64,000 nucleotides of DNA from Campylobacter portucalensis (GCF_009690845.1 NZ_VWSJ01000001.1:62001-126000); one strand, 5' to 3'; positions 27,706-36,453 are shown, counted from the stretch's first letter. Numbers and translations: made by a program. The notes: a model not told the origin generated them from the sequence alone.

Positions 27706-27871
27706 ATGAAAAATAGTAAATTAAATAAAATTGACAACGAAATAAATATTTTGCAAAACAAAAACCATTAAAAAATAAAAAGAGTTTGTTGGAAATTTTA
27801 TAATTAATAAAATTAACAATGATAAAGAATTTGGATTAAAGTTTATAGAGTTGATAAAAGAATTTAAATAA
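27706..27871 (+). pseudogene. Remnant of a small (~55 codon) unknown gene
   Basis: A ribosome site (AAGGGAAA) precedes ATG at 27706, and the frame reads MKNSKLNKIDNEINILQNK before a stop. Another frame then continues with KEFVGNFIINKINNDKEFGL and ends with TAA at 27871. Joined, the pieces resemble a small coiled-coil protein, but at least two frameshifts prevent reading it. I do not recognise the family. Confidence 0.55.
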
Positions 27872-27912
27872 ATTGACTTTTCTAATAAAATTAATTTATT
27901 TATAGAAGATAA

Positions 27913-28174
27913 GTGTATAAAAAATACGAGAAAATAAAAACGGCAACACTGATGAAAAAGGATGTGTTACTAGAACTAGTTTCAACTAGACTTGGTGAAA
28001 TAACAAGAGCAGAACTTCGTGGCAATGTTATAGCAAATTTATCAAATCCTGATAGAATTTATTTAGTTAATATGCAAAATAAATTATATAATTCAAAAGA
28101 AACCAAATGGGATTTTAAAAAAAACAGCAGATGAAACAAAAAACATAAATGAAAAATATCAACTTAGAAACTAA
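27913..28174 (+). pseudogene. Frameshifted unknown gene remnant
   Basis: One frame encodes a protein-like stretch (MKKDVLLELVSTRLGEITRA, then ELRGNVIANLSNPDRIYLV) up to a TGA after an A8 tract at 28117-28124. Shifting frame across the tract continues it with LKKTADETKNINEKYQLRN and a TAA at 28172-28174. The composition is that of real coding sequence, but I recognise no family. The 5' end is missing or degraded. Confidence 0.55.
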
Positions 28175-28176
28175 TT

Positions 28177-28388
28177 ATGGTTGATAATTTTGTAACAAAA
28201 TATCCATTTGACAAAGAAGAGTTTAATAAACAATTTAATAAAATTTGAACTGAGAAAATTAAAAATAAAATACCATCTGGATATAAAAGTACATTTATTT
28301 TAGATGGTCAGCCTGATGTAGAAAAAAGTTCGCTAATTTGGCTTTTCCGATTGACATTAACTTTATCCACGCAAGGGCGATATTTTAA
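28177..28388 (+). pseudogene. Second decayed unknown gene remnant
   Basis: From ATG 28177 a frame reads MVDNFVTKYPFDKEEFNKQF, hits an in-frame TGA at 28246, continues as PSGYKSTFILDGQPDVEKSS, then a shift leads into ANLAFPIDINFIHARAIF and TAA at 28386-28388. The pieces look like the C-terminal part of one protein of unknown family. It directly follows the preceding remnant, so both may come from one operon. Confidence 0.5.
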
Positions 28389-28454
28389 ATTCTTTGTTAA
28401 ATTTCATATATAAAAAAGAAAAATACAAAGGCATAGGGGAATGAGTAGGTAAAA

Positions 28455-28463
28455 TGCTATAAT
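28455..28463 (+). promoter_or_regulatory. Extended -10 promoter (TGCTATAAT)
   Basis: A perfect extended -10, TGC followed by TATAAT, ends 19 bp upstream of the ATG of the poly-G gene, with an AAGGTGG ribosome site between. It stands out in a region otherwise made of decayed genes and indicates that the following gene is transcribed. Confidence 0.65.
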
Positions 28464-28482
28464 ATTTAAAAAGGTGGAAAAT

Positions 28483-28893
28483 ATGAAAAAAATAATTTTA
28501 ATTTTATTAACAAGTTCATTTTTATTTGCAAGTAATTTTATATTTAATCCAGCAGTAGATAAATTTAGTGTTTTGTTTGAATATTGCACTCCAATGTTTT
28601 CAACAAGGGGGGGGGGGACTAATCTTGGCAACAATAGTGAAGAACAAGCAATTTGTAAAGAATTTTTAGATGAAGCAATTAAATTTTATGAAAAACAGTG
28701 TAATAATAACGATATAGAAAGTTGTAGAAATCTAAGCAATATTTTTTATGTTGGAGATGGTGATTTTTTACCAAAAAAGGATATAGAAAAAGCATATCTT
28801 TATGATAAAAAAATGTGCGAATTACAAGATGGTAAAGGTTGCAATGATGTTGGCGATTATTTTTCAGAAAAATCAACTAATAAAAAAAGATAA
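28483..28893 (+). CDS. Secreted Sel1/Hcp-like cysteine-repeat protein with poly-G tract
   Basis: The 136-residue product has a signal peptide (MKKIILILLTSSFLFASNF) and Sel1-like helical repeats with paired cysteines spaced C-x7-C (CNNNDIESC at 73-81; CELQDGKGC at 112-120), the pattern of Helicobacter Hcp disulfide-rich repeat proteins, so a periplasmic or secreted location is likely. Eleven G residues (28607-28617) encode Arg42-Gly45 and are in frame as given. The frame ends at 28893, but a third C-x7-C repeat follows in another frame; one base fewer in the A7 tract at 28882-28888 would give ~169 residues. It has its own promoter and terminator. ATG 28483 is preferred over GTG 28474. Confidence 0.72.
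   Translation: MKKIILILLTSSFLFASNFIFNPAVDKFSVLFEYCTPMFSTRGGGTNLGNNSEEQAICKEFLDEAIKFYEKQCNNNDIESCRNLSNIFYVGDGDFLPKKDIEKAYLYDKKMCELQDGKGCNDVGDYFSEKSTNKKR
28607..28617 (+). repeat. Poly-G tract (G11), candidate phase-variation switch
   Basis: Eleven consecutive G in a genome this AT-rich is exceptional; the next longest G runs I noticed in the window are about five. In Campylobacter, G tracts of eight or more inside genes change length by slippage and switch expression. At 11 G the signal peptide and the first two repeats are in one frame; 10 or 12 G would abolish them. Confidence 0.85.
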
Positions 28894-28993
28894 GAAAAAG
28901 AAAAAAGAATATAAAAAATTATCAAAATCTTTTTATATAAAGGCTTGTAAGCTTGGATATAATAAAGGATGTTTCAATTATAAAAACTATTAA
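28885..28993 (+). pseudogene. Out-of-frame 3' end of the Sel1/Hcp-like gene
   Basis: In the frame shifted by one base the sequence encodes KKLSKSFYIKACKLGYNKGC followed by FNYKNY and TAA at 28991-28993. CKLGYNKGC is a third C-x7-C Sel1/Hcp repeat, so this is the detached C-terminus of the upstream gene. The strong terminator directly follows this stop rather than the earlier one, supporting 28993 as the original gene end. Confidence 0.7.
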
Positions 28994-28996
28994 TTT

Positions 28997-29030
28997 AAGA
29001 TGGTAGAAAATTTTCTACCATCTTTTGTTT
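28997..29030 (+). terminator. Rho-independent terminator of the Sel1/Hcp-like gene
   Basis: A perfect 14-bp palindrome (AAGATGGTAGAAAA / TTTTCTACCATCTT, 28997-29024) is followed by TTGTTTT. It begins 3 bp after the stop at 28993. Confidence 0.85.
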
Positions 29031-29245
29031 TAAATAAAGCCTTGAAAGCTTAATTCTATATTTGTTGCTTCTTTTCTTAAAATTTGCACTAGTACAGCAT
29101 TCGCTAAAGGATTTGATTTAATTTTGTTTTTTTTCTTTAATTAAATCTTTTTCTGTAATTTTAAGTATATTAATAGCATCTATTATAAATTATCAGTGCC
29201 TTTAAATACAGGAACTATTCTTGTATTTGTAATAATGTCTTTACC
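29030..29245 (-). pseudogene. Decayed unknown gene remnant on the minus strand
   Basis: Read leftward, three frames joined by two shifts give GKDIITNTRIVPVFKGTDN, then IDAINILKITEKDLIKEKKQ, then SNPLANAVLVQILRKEATNI and ELSFQGFI with TAA at 29030-29032. The continuity of protein-like sequence across frames shows a former coding region of at least 70 codons. I do not recognise the family. The 5' part is lost. Confidence 0.5.
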
Positions 29246-30005
29246 TCAACAAATTATCTCTTAAATTTATAAGATTTTTTGATTTAAAGTTATAAGAGTT
29301 GCTAAAAATTTCAGATAAAGTTTTTAAATAAATTCAAATTTAATGCTAAAAGAGAGTAAAACTAAGAAGCAAAATAGATGAGAGTTATTTTTGTATAAAA
29401 AGGAGTTGTGGCAAATTTAGGCTTAGGCGTTAAATTTAATGAAATAATTTAACTCTAAAAACTAGTTTTTTCAAACCGCGGTATTAAAAGCAAAATGAGT
29501 TTGTAAATGATATTAATGGAATTTAAAATTTAAGGATTATAAGATTAGTGCTAAGAGAAAATTTACTGAATCTAAAAATATAAAATAACAGATAAATTTG
29601 ATTTAATACGGTCAAAAATTTAGCCACTAAAATAGAGAGAAGTTAAAAATTAGTTTAAAAACTAAGCATAATTTATAATAGTATTAAAGTAAATTTTGAA
29701 TTACATTTAAAGAGTGGATTTAGAAAGATGAAGAATAATATTAAAAAGAGGTTTAGGTAATAATTAAATTTTATAAAATTAAATTCTTTTAAGCCTCATT
29801 TTTGCAATAAATCTAAAATAATAACCATTGATCACTTTGTAAATATTATGTTTTTAATAAATTTCAAATTTTAAGTTAAATTTATAAACCTTTACTTGCA
29901 AAATAAGATTCTTAGTTTTATTATAGTTATTAATTTAGCTTCAAATTTAAGGATTTTTAATTTAGTTCTCCAATTTTAAACCAAAAATAACTAAAATTTT
30001 AAATA
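29246..30005. other. Non-coding AT-rich stretch, no gene seen
   Basis: About 760 bp without an open frame of note on either strand and without an RNA gene that I can recognise. Short protein-like scraps occur (for example near 29390-29450) but nothing that can be assembled. It is most simply the rest of the decayed region. Confidence 0.6.
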
Positions 30006-30038
30006 AAATTTAGTAAGAATTAAATTCTTACTAAATTT
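30006..30038 (-). terminator. Rho-independent terminator of purF
   Basis: A perfect 15-bp stem (AAATTTAGTAAGAAT at 30006-30020 with ATTCTTACTAAATTT at 30024-30038) and a 3-base loop lie 6 bp beyond the purF stop. On the minus strand the stem is followed by TTTTATTT. Confidence 0.75.
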
Positions 30039-30044
30039 ACTAAA

Positions 30045-31385
30045 TCATTTCACAAAATAATCTCCATCAAAACTAACTAGCGAATATCTTCTTTCGCGAC
30101 CAATTCCTTCTATTAATTCATCTATTTCTAAAAATTCTAAACTATCAACGCCTATATATCTTCTAACCTCTTCTATATTTGATTTAAAACTAATTAATTC
30201 ATCTTTATTTGGCGTATCTATGCCGTAAATATCAGGAAATTTTATCTCAGGTGCTGCTATTTTAAAATGAATTTCTCTAGCGCCTGCTTGTCTTAATAAT
30301 TCTACTATTTTTTTAGAAGTAGTTCCCCTTACGATACTATCATCAATAACAATTACGCTTTTATCTTTTAATACCGAACTCATTGGATTTAGTTTTAATT
30401 TCACTTTTAAATTTCTCATCTCTTGCGTTGGCTCTATAAAAGTTCGCCCCACATAGTGATTTCTAACTATTGCCATTTCAAAAGGAATTTTACTCTCATT
30501 TGAAAATCCAAGTGCAGCTGGAACTCCACTATCAGGCACAGGAATAATCATATCTGCTTTAATTTTATTTTTTAAAGCTAGTGTTTTTCCTAAATTTTTT
30601 CTTACCTCATAAACATTTTTACCCTCCACAACGCTATCAGGTCTAGAAAAATATATATATTCAAAAGCACAAATTCTTGGATCGCACTCTTTGAAAATTT
30701 GATAACTCTCTATTTTATCGCTACCTTCTTCAAAAATTACCATTTCGCCAGGTCTTACATCTCTTATAAATTTAGCTCCAACTAAATCAAAAGCACAACT
30801 CTCACTCGCTACAATATATCCACCATCTTCTAACATTCCTATACTAAGCGGTCTAATTCCAAATTTATCCCTTATAGCAAACAACTTAGATCGACTCATT
30901 ATGAGCAAGCAATACGCTCCTTTTATGATATTTAATGCCTCTAAAATTCTATCTTTTAAAAGATTTTCCTTGCTTCTTGCTATAAGATGAATAATATTTT
31001 CAGTGTCCATATTTGTGTGAAAAATAGCACCTTCTTTTATTAAATGGTCTCTAACTTCATCTTTATTAATTAAATTTCCATTATGAGCCACTGAAATCTC
31101 ACCTAATAGATAGTTTGCTGCTATTGGCTGAGCGTCTTTACTTTCTTTGCTTCCTGCTGTACTGTATCGATTGTGGCCAATAGCCATCAAGCCTTGTAGT
31201 GAATTTAAAATTTCATTATTAAAAATATCAGATACTAGTCCTTGATTTTTATATGTTTTTATATGATGATTAAAACTAGCACTAATTCCGCTTGCCTCTT
31301 GCCCTCTATGTTGCATAGCAAACAGACCATAATACACGGTTTTTGCTGCATTTGCAGAATTTATAACTCCAACTACTGCACACAT
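30045..31385 (-). CDS. purF: Amidophosphoribosyltransferase
   Basis: The 446-residue enzyme makes 5-phosphoribosylamine from PRPP and glutamine, the committed purine step. The N-terminal Ntn glutaminase domain starts MCAVVGVINS with catalytic Cys2 directly after Met, so there is no propeptide, and includes MQHRGQEASG and GHNRYSTAGS. The C-terminal PRPP domain carries VIVIDDSIVRGTT. One base separates it from the dapB stop, so the two are one operon; purF is last and is followed by a terminator. Confidence 0.96.
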   Translation of the reverse strand: MCAVVGVINSANAAKTVYYGLFAMQHRGQEASGISASFNHHIKTYKNQGLVSDIFNNEILNSLQGLMAIGHNRYSTAGSKESKDAQPIAANYLLGEISVAHNGNLINKDEVRDHLIKEGAIFHTNMDTENIIHLIARSKENLLKDRILEALNIIKGAYCLLIMSRSKLFAIRDKFGIRPLSIGMLEDGGYIVASESCAFDLVGAKFIRDVRPGEMVIFEEGSDKIESYQIFKECDPRICAFEYIYFSRPDSVVEGKNVYEVRKNLGKTLALKNKIKADMIIPVPDSGVPAALGFSNESKIPFEMAIVRNHYVGRTFIEPTQEMRNLKVKLKLNPMSSVLKDKSVIVIDDSIVRGTTSKKIVELLRQAGAREIHFKIAAPEIKFPDIYGIDTPNKDELISFKSNIEEVRRYIGVDSLEFLEIDELIEGIGRERRYSLVSFDGDYFVK

Positions 31386-31386
31386 C

Positions 31387-32139
31387 TTAAAATCCTAAAC
31401 AATCATTTATAGAATATAGCCCATTTTTTTGCCCACAAAGCCAAATAGCAGCCTTTATGGCCCCATTTGCAAAAGTTGCTCTTGAAGTTGCCGTATGATT
31501 TAACTCTATAAATTCTCCATCGCCATAAAACCCAGCCGTATGCCTGCCCACTATATCACCGCCTCTTAAAGACATAATAGCTATCTCATCCTTACTTCTT
31601 TCGCCTATAATCCCATCTCTACTGCTAACTCTTACCTTATTTAAATCCAAATTTCTAGCTTTTGCAACATTTTGAGCTAATGTTAAAGCTGTGCCACTTG
31701 GTGCGTCTTTTTTATATTTGTGATGCATTTCTAAAATTTCAGCGTCAAATTCAGCCAAGCTTTTACTAGCTAAAAATGCAAGTTGATTTAATACAGCCAC
31801 ACCTAAACTCATATTTGTAGCATAAAGAAGTGCGGTTTTTTTAGATACTTCTTTCATTAAATTTATAGTTTCATCATCTAGACCAGTTGTGCCAATACAA
31901 AGCGGCTTTGGGCAATTTTGAGCGTATTTTAAAAGAGTTTTTGTGCCATTTGGCGATGAAAAATCTATTATCACATCACATTTTTGCAAAAATTCGTCTA
32001 AATTTTCACAAAAAAGCTCTTCGTTTGAATTTTGTCTATCAAACAATGCTGATAAATTTACATTTTCATATGTTTTTAAACACTGAGCTATCATCTGCCC
32101 CATTCTGCCGCTAGCACCATAAATTCCGATATTTAGCAT
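31387..32139 (-). CDS. dapB: 4-hydroxy-tetrahydrodipicolinate reductase
   Basis: A 250-residue NAD(P)H reductase of the diaminopimelate/lysine pathway. It shows the nucleotide-binding [13 protein letters not shown] at the N-terminus, [10 protein letters not shown], and the catalytic [14 protein letters not shown] segment. Its product route leads to diaminopimelate, the LysA substrate, and to peptidoglycan. It is first in the dapB-purF operon. Confidence 0.95.
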   Translation of the reverse strand: MLNIGIYGASGRMGQMIAQCLKTYENVNLSALFDRQNSNEELFCENLDEFLQKCDVIIDFSSPNGTKTLLKYAQNCPKPLCIGTTGLDDETINLMKEVSKKTALLYATNMSLGVAVLNQLAFLASKSLAEFDAEILEMHHKYKKDAPSGTALTLAQNVAKARNLDLNKVRVSSRDGIIGERSKDEIAIMSLRGGDIVGRHTAGFYGDGEFIELNHTATSRATFANGAIKAAIWLCGQKNGLYSINDCLGF

Positions 32140-32168
32140 TTTAATCCTTTAAAAAATTTAACTTTTTA

Positions 32169-32174
32169 AGTATA
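32169..32174 (-). promoter_or_regulatory. Possible -10 element for dapB-purF
   Basis: TATACT on the minus strand (in GATATACTTA) lies 30 bp upstream of the dapB ATG, downstream of the torA terminator. The leader contains an AAAGGA ribosome site. Confidence 0.45.
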
Positions 32175-32198
32175 TCAAATTTATAATAAGACTTTGAT

Positions 32199-32237
32199 AA
32201 ATTAAATTTACCCCTTTAATCGGGGTAAATTTAATTT
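32199..32237 (-). terminator. Hairpin terminator after the torA-like gene
   Basis: A perfect 16-bp stem (AAATTAAATTTACCCC at 32199-32214 and its complement at 32222-32237) with a 7-base loop overlaps the reductase stop codon. The GC-rich core sits at the loop end. On the minus strand the stem itself ends in T-rich DNA. Confidence 0.65.
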
Positions 32238-34723
32238 TGCATTTTTGGTTCTTTAAAAATACTAAGTTCTGGTGCTTTGCCTGTAAATTTTTCAATATTA
32301 ACTAAACACGTGTGAGAAATATTACCATTAGCTAGTTTTGAAGTTGGCATATCTATTGTCAAGACATTTGCACTGCCATTTTTATCAAGAGTGTTTAAAT
32401 TTAGAGGGTCAAAAGGATCATACCAAGCCCCTTCACTCAATCTAACAACACCGCTAATAACATCATCGCTAACCAAAGCACCTGCTAAAATTTGACCTCT
32501 TTTATTAAAAACTCTAACCAAATCACCCGTTTTAATACCCAAAACTTTTGCATCTTTTGTATTTATCCAAATAGGCTCACGGTTGTTTATAGAGTAGCTA
32601 TTTCTTAAGGCTGTATTGTTTAATTGAGAGTGCAGTCTGTTTTCTGGATGAGTGCTTATGAGATGAAATTTGGCTGGCTTTTCTTTCATACCAAGCCATT
32701 CAATAGGCTCAAACCACATAGGATGTGCTTTGCAATCATCATAATTCATCTTCTCTATCGTTTCAGAATAAATTTCAATCAATCCAGATGGAGTACCTAA
32801 AGGTGCTAAAATAGGATCTTCTCTAAAATCAGCATATCTTACAAAATCATACCCTTCTTGAGTTTGAGTGAAAAATATAGGTTTATTTTCAGCCCAAAAT
32901 TCATCAAAAGGCTTCATAACAACACCATTTAAATTTTCTAAATCCATCTTTATCGCTTGAGATCTTGCACTCTCATAAAACTCTCTTATCCAATCTAAAT
33001 CGCTCTTATCTTGCGTATATTTTTTATATGTATCCTCGCCAAATTCTTTCGCTAAATCACTAAAAATTTCGTAGTCATTTCTGCTCTCTTCAACTTTCTC
33101 AATCGCTTTTTTCATAGGGGTTATACCTAAATTTGCATAATCTCCTAACATTGAAATATCATCTCTTTCATAAATAGTTGTAACAGGCATCACAATATCT
33201 GCCATTCTTGCAGTTGGAGTCCAATAAATTTCATTTACCACAACAGTTCTTGGTTTTCTCCACGCCTTTAAATTTGTATTTGTGTCTTGATGATGGACTA
33301 GAGGATTTCCGCCAACCCAATATATAAAATCTATTTTTGGATATGTAATTTTACTGCCATTGTGATCTATAGTTTTTCCAGGATTTAGCAAAGCATCAGC
33401 TATTCTTGCTACTGGAAAAGCTGAATTTGTGGATTTTTGTAGCCAACTTTGACCTGTTCCGCCATTAGAAGTGCCTGAGTTGATTCCGCCTAAAATTCCA
33501 GCTTTTGCACTTGGAGTTCCGCCATTACTATAGTGATAACTAAATCCAAATCCTCTACCTGCAAGCCCGATTTGTCCTAACATCGCACAAAGCGTTACTA
33601 ATGCCCAATGTGGCTGCTCGCCGTGATGAGCTCTTTGCATCCCCCATCCACTCATAATCATAGTTTTATTATCAAACAAAGTGTGTGCTAAATTTTTAAT
33701 AGTTTTTTCATCTATTTTTGTAATCTTAGCTGCCCATTTTGGTGTTTTTGCTACGTTATCTGTTTTACCTAAAAGATAAGGTAAAAATTTATCAAAACCA
33801 GTCGTGTAGGTATCTAAGAAATTTTGATCATATTTTTTAGAAGTATAAAGCTCATACATCATACCAAGCATTAAAGCTACATCTGTATTTGGGCGTGGAG
33901 ATATCCATTTAGCATCTAAAAATTTGCAAGTTTCATTTCTAATCGGATCTATAAATATAATTTTCTTACCGCTATTTTTTAACTCTTCTAAGTATTTAAA
34001 GCCATTCTCATCACTAACTGTCCAAGCGATTTTTAAAGTAGAGTATGGATTAGCTCCCCAAATTACCACAACATCTGCATGTTCTAAAACAAGCGGCCAT
34101 GATGTTTGTTGTTCATAAACTTCAATGCTTCCCAAAACATGAGGCATAATAATTTGAGAAGCACCTGTTGAATAATCGCCCAAACTCCCCGTAAATCCAC
34201 CGATTTGATTCATAAATCTATGTAGTAAAATTCTAGCATTTTGCATATTTCCAGGACTTTTCCATCCATAACTTCCAGCAAAAATACTCTCATTTCCACT
34301 AATTTTAATAGTCTTTTTAAGCTCTTTTGCAATCAACTTTATAGCCTCATCATAACTAACCCTAACCCACTCATCAGCACCCCTAAGTTCAGGTTTTGGA
34401 GAATCTGGATTTTCTAGATAGCTTTTTCTGACATATGGAAATTTGATTCTATCTTTTGCATAAACTAAATCTTGAGTGTGAAGCTGTAGAGGATTTTTAA
34501 TATTTGAAGTTTTTTGATAAGGCTCACTTTTTACAATCAATCCATCCTTAATAGTTAGTTTTAGCATCCCCCAGTGAGCTGCTGTTAAAATTTCACCATC
34601 TTTTATAACGCTAAATGAAACCTTGCTTTTTGCAAATAAATTTGTCTGCATTATAAGAGGCATAATTGCTAAAGCACCAAAAGTTTTTAGAGTTTTTCTT
34701 CTTGATAAATCTAAATTTGACAT
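32231..34723 (-). CDS. torA: Periplasmic molybdopterin oxidoreductase, TMAO/DMSO reductase type
   Basis: An 830-residue enzyme of the DMSO reductase superfamily. It begins with a twin-arginine signal (SRRKTLKTFGALAIM) for folded export. AGSYGWKSPGNMQ places a serine at the expected molybdenum-ligand position of TorA/BisC-type enzymes; VVIWGANPYSTLK and MSGWGMQRAHHGEQPHWALV are cofactor-binding segments. No N-terminal Fe-S cysteine motif is present, also TorA-like. It would reduce TMAO or sulfoxides as an anaerobic electron sink. The cytochrome gene 9 bp upstream is its likely electron donor. Substrate is inferred; the C. jejuni relative (Cj0264c in my memory) acts on TMAO and DMSO. Confidence 0.87.
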   Translation of the reverse strand: MSNLDLSRRKTLKTFGALAIMPLIMQTNLFAKSKVSFSVIKDGEILTAAHWGMLKLTIKDGLIVKSEPYQKTSNIKNPLQLHTQDLVYAKDRIKFPYVRKSYLENPDSPKPELRGADEWVRVSYDEAIKLIAKELKKTIKISGNESIFAGSYGWKSPGNMQNARILLHRFMNQIGGFTGSLGDYSTGASQIIMPHVLGSIEVYEQQTSWPLVLEHADVVVIWGANPYSTLKIAWTVSDENGFKYLEELKNSGKKIIFIDPIRNETCKFLDAKWISPRPNTDVALMLGMMYELYTSKKYDQNFLDTYTTGFDKFLPYLLGKTDNVAKTPKWAAKITKIDEKTIKNLAHTLFDNKTMIMSGWGMQRAHHGEQPHWALVTLCAMLGQIGLAGRGFGFSYHYSNGGTPSAKAGILGGINSGTSNGGTGQSWLQKSTNSAFPVARIADALLNPGKTIDHNGSKITYPKIDFIYWVGGNPLVHHQDTNTNLKAWRKPRTVVVNEIYWTPTARMADIVMPVTTIYERDDISMLGDYANLGITPMKKAIEKVEESRNDYEIFSDLAKEFGEDTYKKYTQDKSDLDWIREFYESARSQAIKMDLENLNGVVMKPFDEFWAENKPIFFTQTQEGYDFVRYADFREDPILAPLGTPSGLIEIYSETIEKMNYDDCKAHPMWFEPIEWLGMKEKPAKFHLISTHPENRLHSQLNNTALRNSYSINNREPIWINTKDAKVLGIKTGDLVRVFNKRGQILAGALVSDDVISGVVRLSEGAWYDPFDPLNLNTLDKNGSANVLTIDMPTSKLANGNISHTCLVNIEKFTGKAPELSIFKEPKMQN

Positions 34724-34732
34724 TACTTCTCC

Positions 34733-35293
34733 TTATTGTTTAGTGGTTGTTTTTTGTAAATATTGATTAACTAAAAATTTATCTTTCTTGCTAATTGCTG
34801 TTCTACTTATCATAGATTCGATAATACCTGGCCATTGATTTGCATTATACTCGTTAATATTATGAAGACTATGACAAATAGAGCAATTCTCTTCATATAA
34901 TTTTGCAGCCCTACCCAACATCGATCCTACTTCGCTTTCAAAATCGCTATTTTCAACATAAGCAACCACGCTCACCTTATCCCAATTTCTATCTTCTAAA
35001 ATTTTTATGGAAATCGGGGCATTTTTCTTAAAAGCTGCATTTAAAATCCTCTTGCCTTCACTAAAATAGATCGCTTGCTCTTTTCCATCTTGTATAAATC
35101 CAACTATCTCAATCTTTAAAAAGTTACCATCTTTTTGCAAAACTTTAACTGGTGCGGTTGGCAAAAGCCTACCTATAGCAATTTTATCATCTTTATTTGC
35201 ATAAAGCGATTTTACCGAATTTGCATAAATTATCTCATCTGCATTTAAACAGGAAATGACTAAAAATGAGATTGTTGCAATGATTTTTTTCAT
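34733..35293 (-). CDS. Monoheme c-type cytochrome partner of the TMAO reductase
   Basis: A 186-residue exported protein: signal peptide (about 1-18), an SH3-like middle region and one heme c site CSICH (Cys137, Cys140, His141) near the C-terminus. The five-heme TorC of enterobacteria is absent; this small cytochrome presumably takes electrons from the quinol-cytochrome chain to the reductase encoded 9 bp downstream. The same pair exists in C. jejuni as I recall (Cj0265c-Cj0264c). Confidence 0.83.
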   Translation of the reverse strand: MKKIIATISFLVISCLNADEIIYANSVKSLYANKDDKIAIGRLLPTAPVKVLQKDGNFLKIEIVGFIQDGKEQAIYFSEGKRILNAAFKKNAPISIKILEDRNWDKVSVVAYVENSDFESEVGSMLGRAAKLYEENCSICHSLHNINEYNANQWPGIIESMISRTAISKKDKFLVNQYLQKTTTKQ

Positions 35294-35453
35294 ATTCCCT
35301 CCTTAAATAATTTTAATATTATTTTAACATTTAAAAAATAAATTTTATATAAAAAGTAGATAAAATTAGAGTATATTTTTGATACTTTTTAGGTTAGAAA
35401 TTTTTATAAATTTAATGATTTGGTTTTAAAAATTTTATTTGCAAGATGAGAGT

Positions 35454-35488
35454 ATTAGGCTGTATTTAATATAAAAATACAGCCTAAT
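35454..35488 (-). terminator. Hairpin downstream of trxB
   Basis: A perfect 14-bp stem (ATTAGGCTGTATTT, 35454-35467, with its complement at 35475-35488) and 7-base loop lie 6 bp after the trxB stop. No clear T run follows on the minus strand, so it may act as an mRNA 3'-end structure rather than a classical terminator. Confidence 0.55.
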
Positions 35489-35493
35489 TAATT

Positions 35494-36435
35494 TTAATCA
35501 TTTAAACTTTCTAGATAAGATAATACGCTTAGTGCTGCAACTGCACCATCTCCTGCTGCTGAAACCACCTGTTTTGGTGCATCTTCTCTAATATCCCCTG
35601 CTGCAAAAAGCCCTTTTAAGCTAGTTTGCATTTTTAAATTTACCTTTATCTGACCAGTTGGCGTTGTATCACAAATAAAATTTCCATCTTCATCTTTAAT
35701 GATACTATTTCTCACATTTAAGCCAACAAAAGTGAAAATTCCAGGAACATCTAAAATTTTAGTTGAACCATCATTAAATTTAACTTTAATACTGGTTACG
35801 CCTGAATTATCGCCTAAAATTTCATCCACAACAGCATTTAGAACTAGCTCTATTTTATCATTTTTCTTTACTTTTTCAACTGTTATTGGAGCTGCTCTAA
35901 AGCCTTCTCTTCTGTGAATCAGATAAACTTTTGAAACGATATTTGAAAGATATAATGCTTCTTCTAAAGCCGTATCGCCACCACCTAAAACTGCAACTTC
36001 TTTATTTTTATAAAAAAATCCATCACAAGTCGCACAAGTACTAACGCCTCTACCAAAAAATTCATCCTCTCCTTTAACGCCAGCTCTTTTTGGTTCCGAA
36101 CCAGTGCAAATAATTACAGCTTTTGCAAGTTGTGTTTGTCCGCCTTCTAAATTTATACTAAAAGTTCCATCTTCATTTTTAGAAACTTTTTCTACTTTTT
36201 TTGCTTCATGTTTTAAACCAAATCTAAAACATTGCTCTTGCCAAGGCGCCATAAAACTCATTCCATCCATAACAGCTGCTACTCCTGGGTAGTTTTCCAT
36301 CTCAGAACTTCCTGTTATCTGCCCTCCTGGCATACCCATTTCAAACATTGTTACATCTTTAAGTCCGCCTCTTGTAGCGTAAAGTCCTGCAGCAAGTCCA
36401 GCTGGCCCGCCACCAATTATCGCTAAATTTAACAT
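35494..36435 (-). CDS. trxB: Thioredoxin reductase
   Basis: The 313-residue flavoprotein transfers electrons from NADPH to thioredoxin. It has the FAD motif [16 protein letters not shown] (6-21), the redox pair CATC (134-137), a second dinucleotide fold [13 protein letters not shown], and AGDIRE near the C-terminus. Length is standard. It lies downstream of trxA, separated by two hairpins, and has its own AGGAGA ribosome site. Confidence 0.95.
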   Translation of the reverse strand: MLNLAIIGGGPAGLAAGLYATRGGLKDVTMFEMGMPGGQITGSSEMENYPGVAAVMDGMSFMAPWQEQCFRFGLKHEAKKVEKVSKNEDGTFSINLEGGQTQLAKAVIICTGSEPKRAGVKGEDEFFGRGVSTCATCDGFFYKNKEVAVLGGGDTALEEALYLSNIVSKVYLIHRREGFRAAPITVEKVKKNDKIELVLNAVVDEILGDNSGVTSIKVKFNDGSTKILDVPGIFTFVGLNVRNSIIKDEDGNFICDTTPTGQIKVNLKMQTSLKGLFAAGDIREDAPKQVVSAAGDGAVAALSVLSYLESLND

Positions 36436-36453
36436 ATATAATCTCCTAAAGTT

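Noticed and set aside
28404-28634. A minus-strand frame antisense to the poly-G gene
   Set aside because: Shadow frame; it begins within the G tract complement and the + strand gene has promoter, signal peptide and terminator.
27413-30044. CRISPR array or intact prophage in the gene-poor region
   Set aside because: No regularly spaced repeats, no cas, integrase or structural phage genes are visible.
35294-35453. Short RNA gene or regulatory RNA in the gap between trxB and the cytochrome gene
   Set aside because: Apart from the hairpin after trxB I see only AT-rich DNA and no conserved RNA structure.
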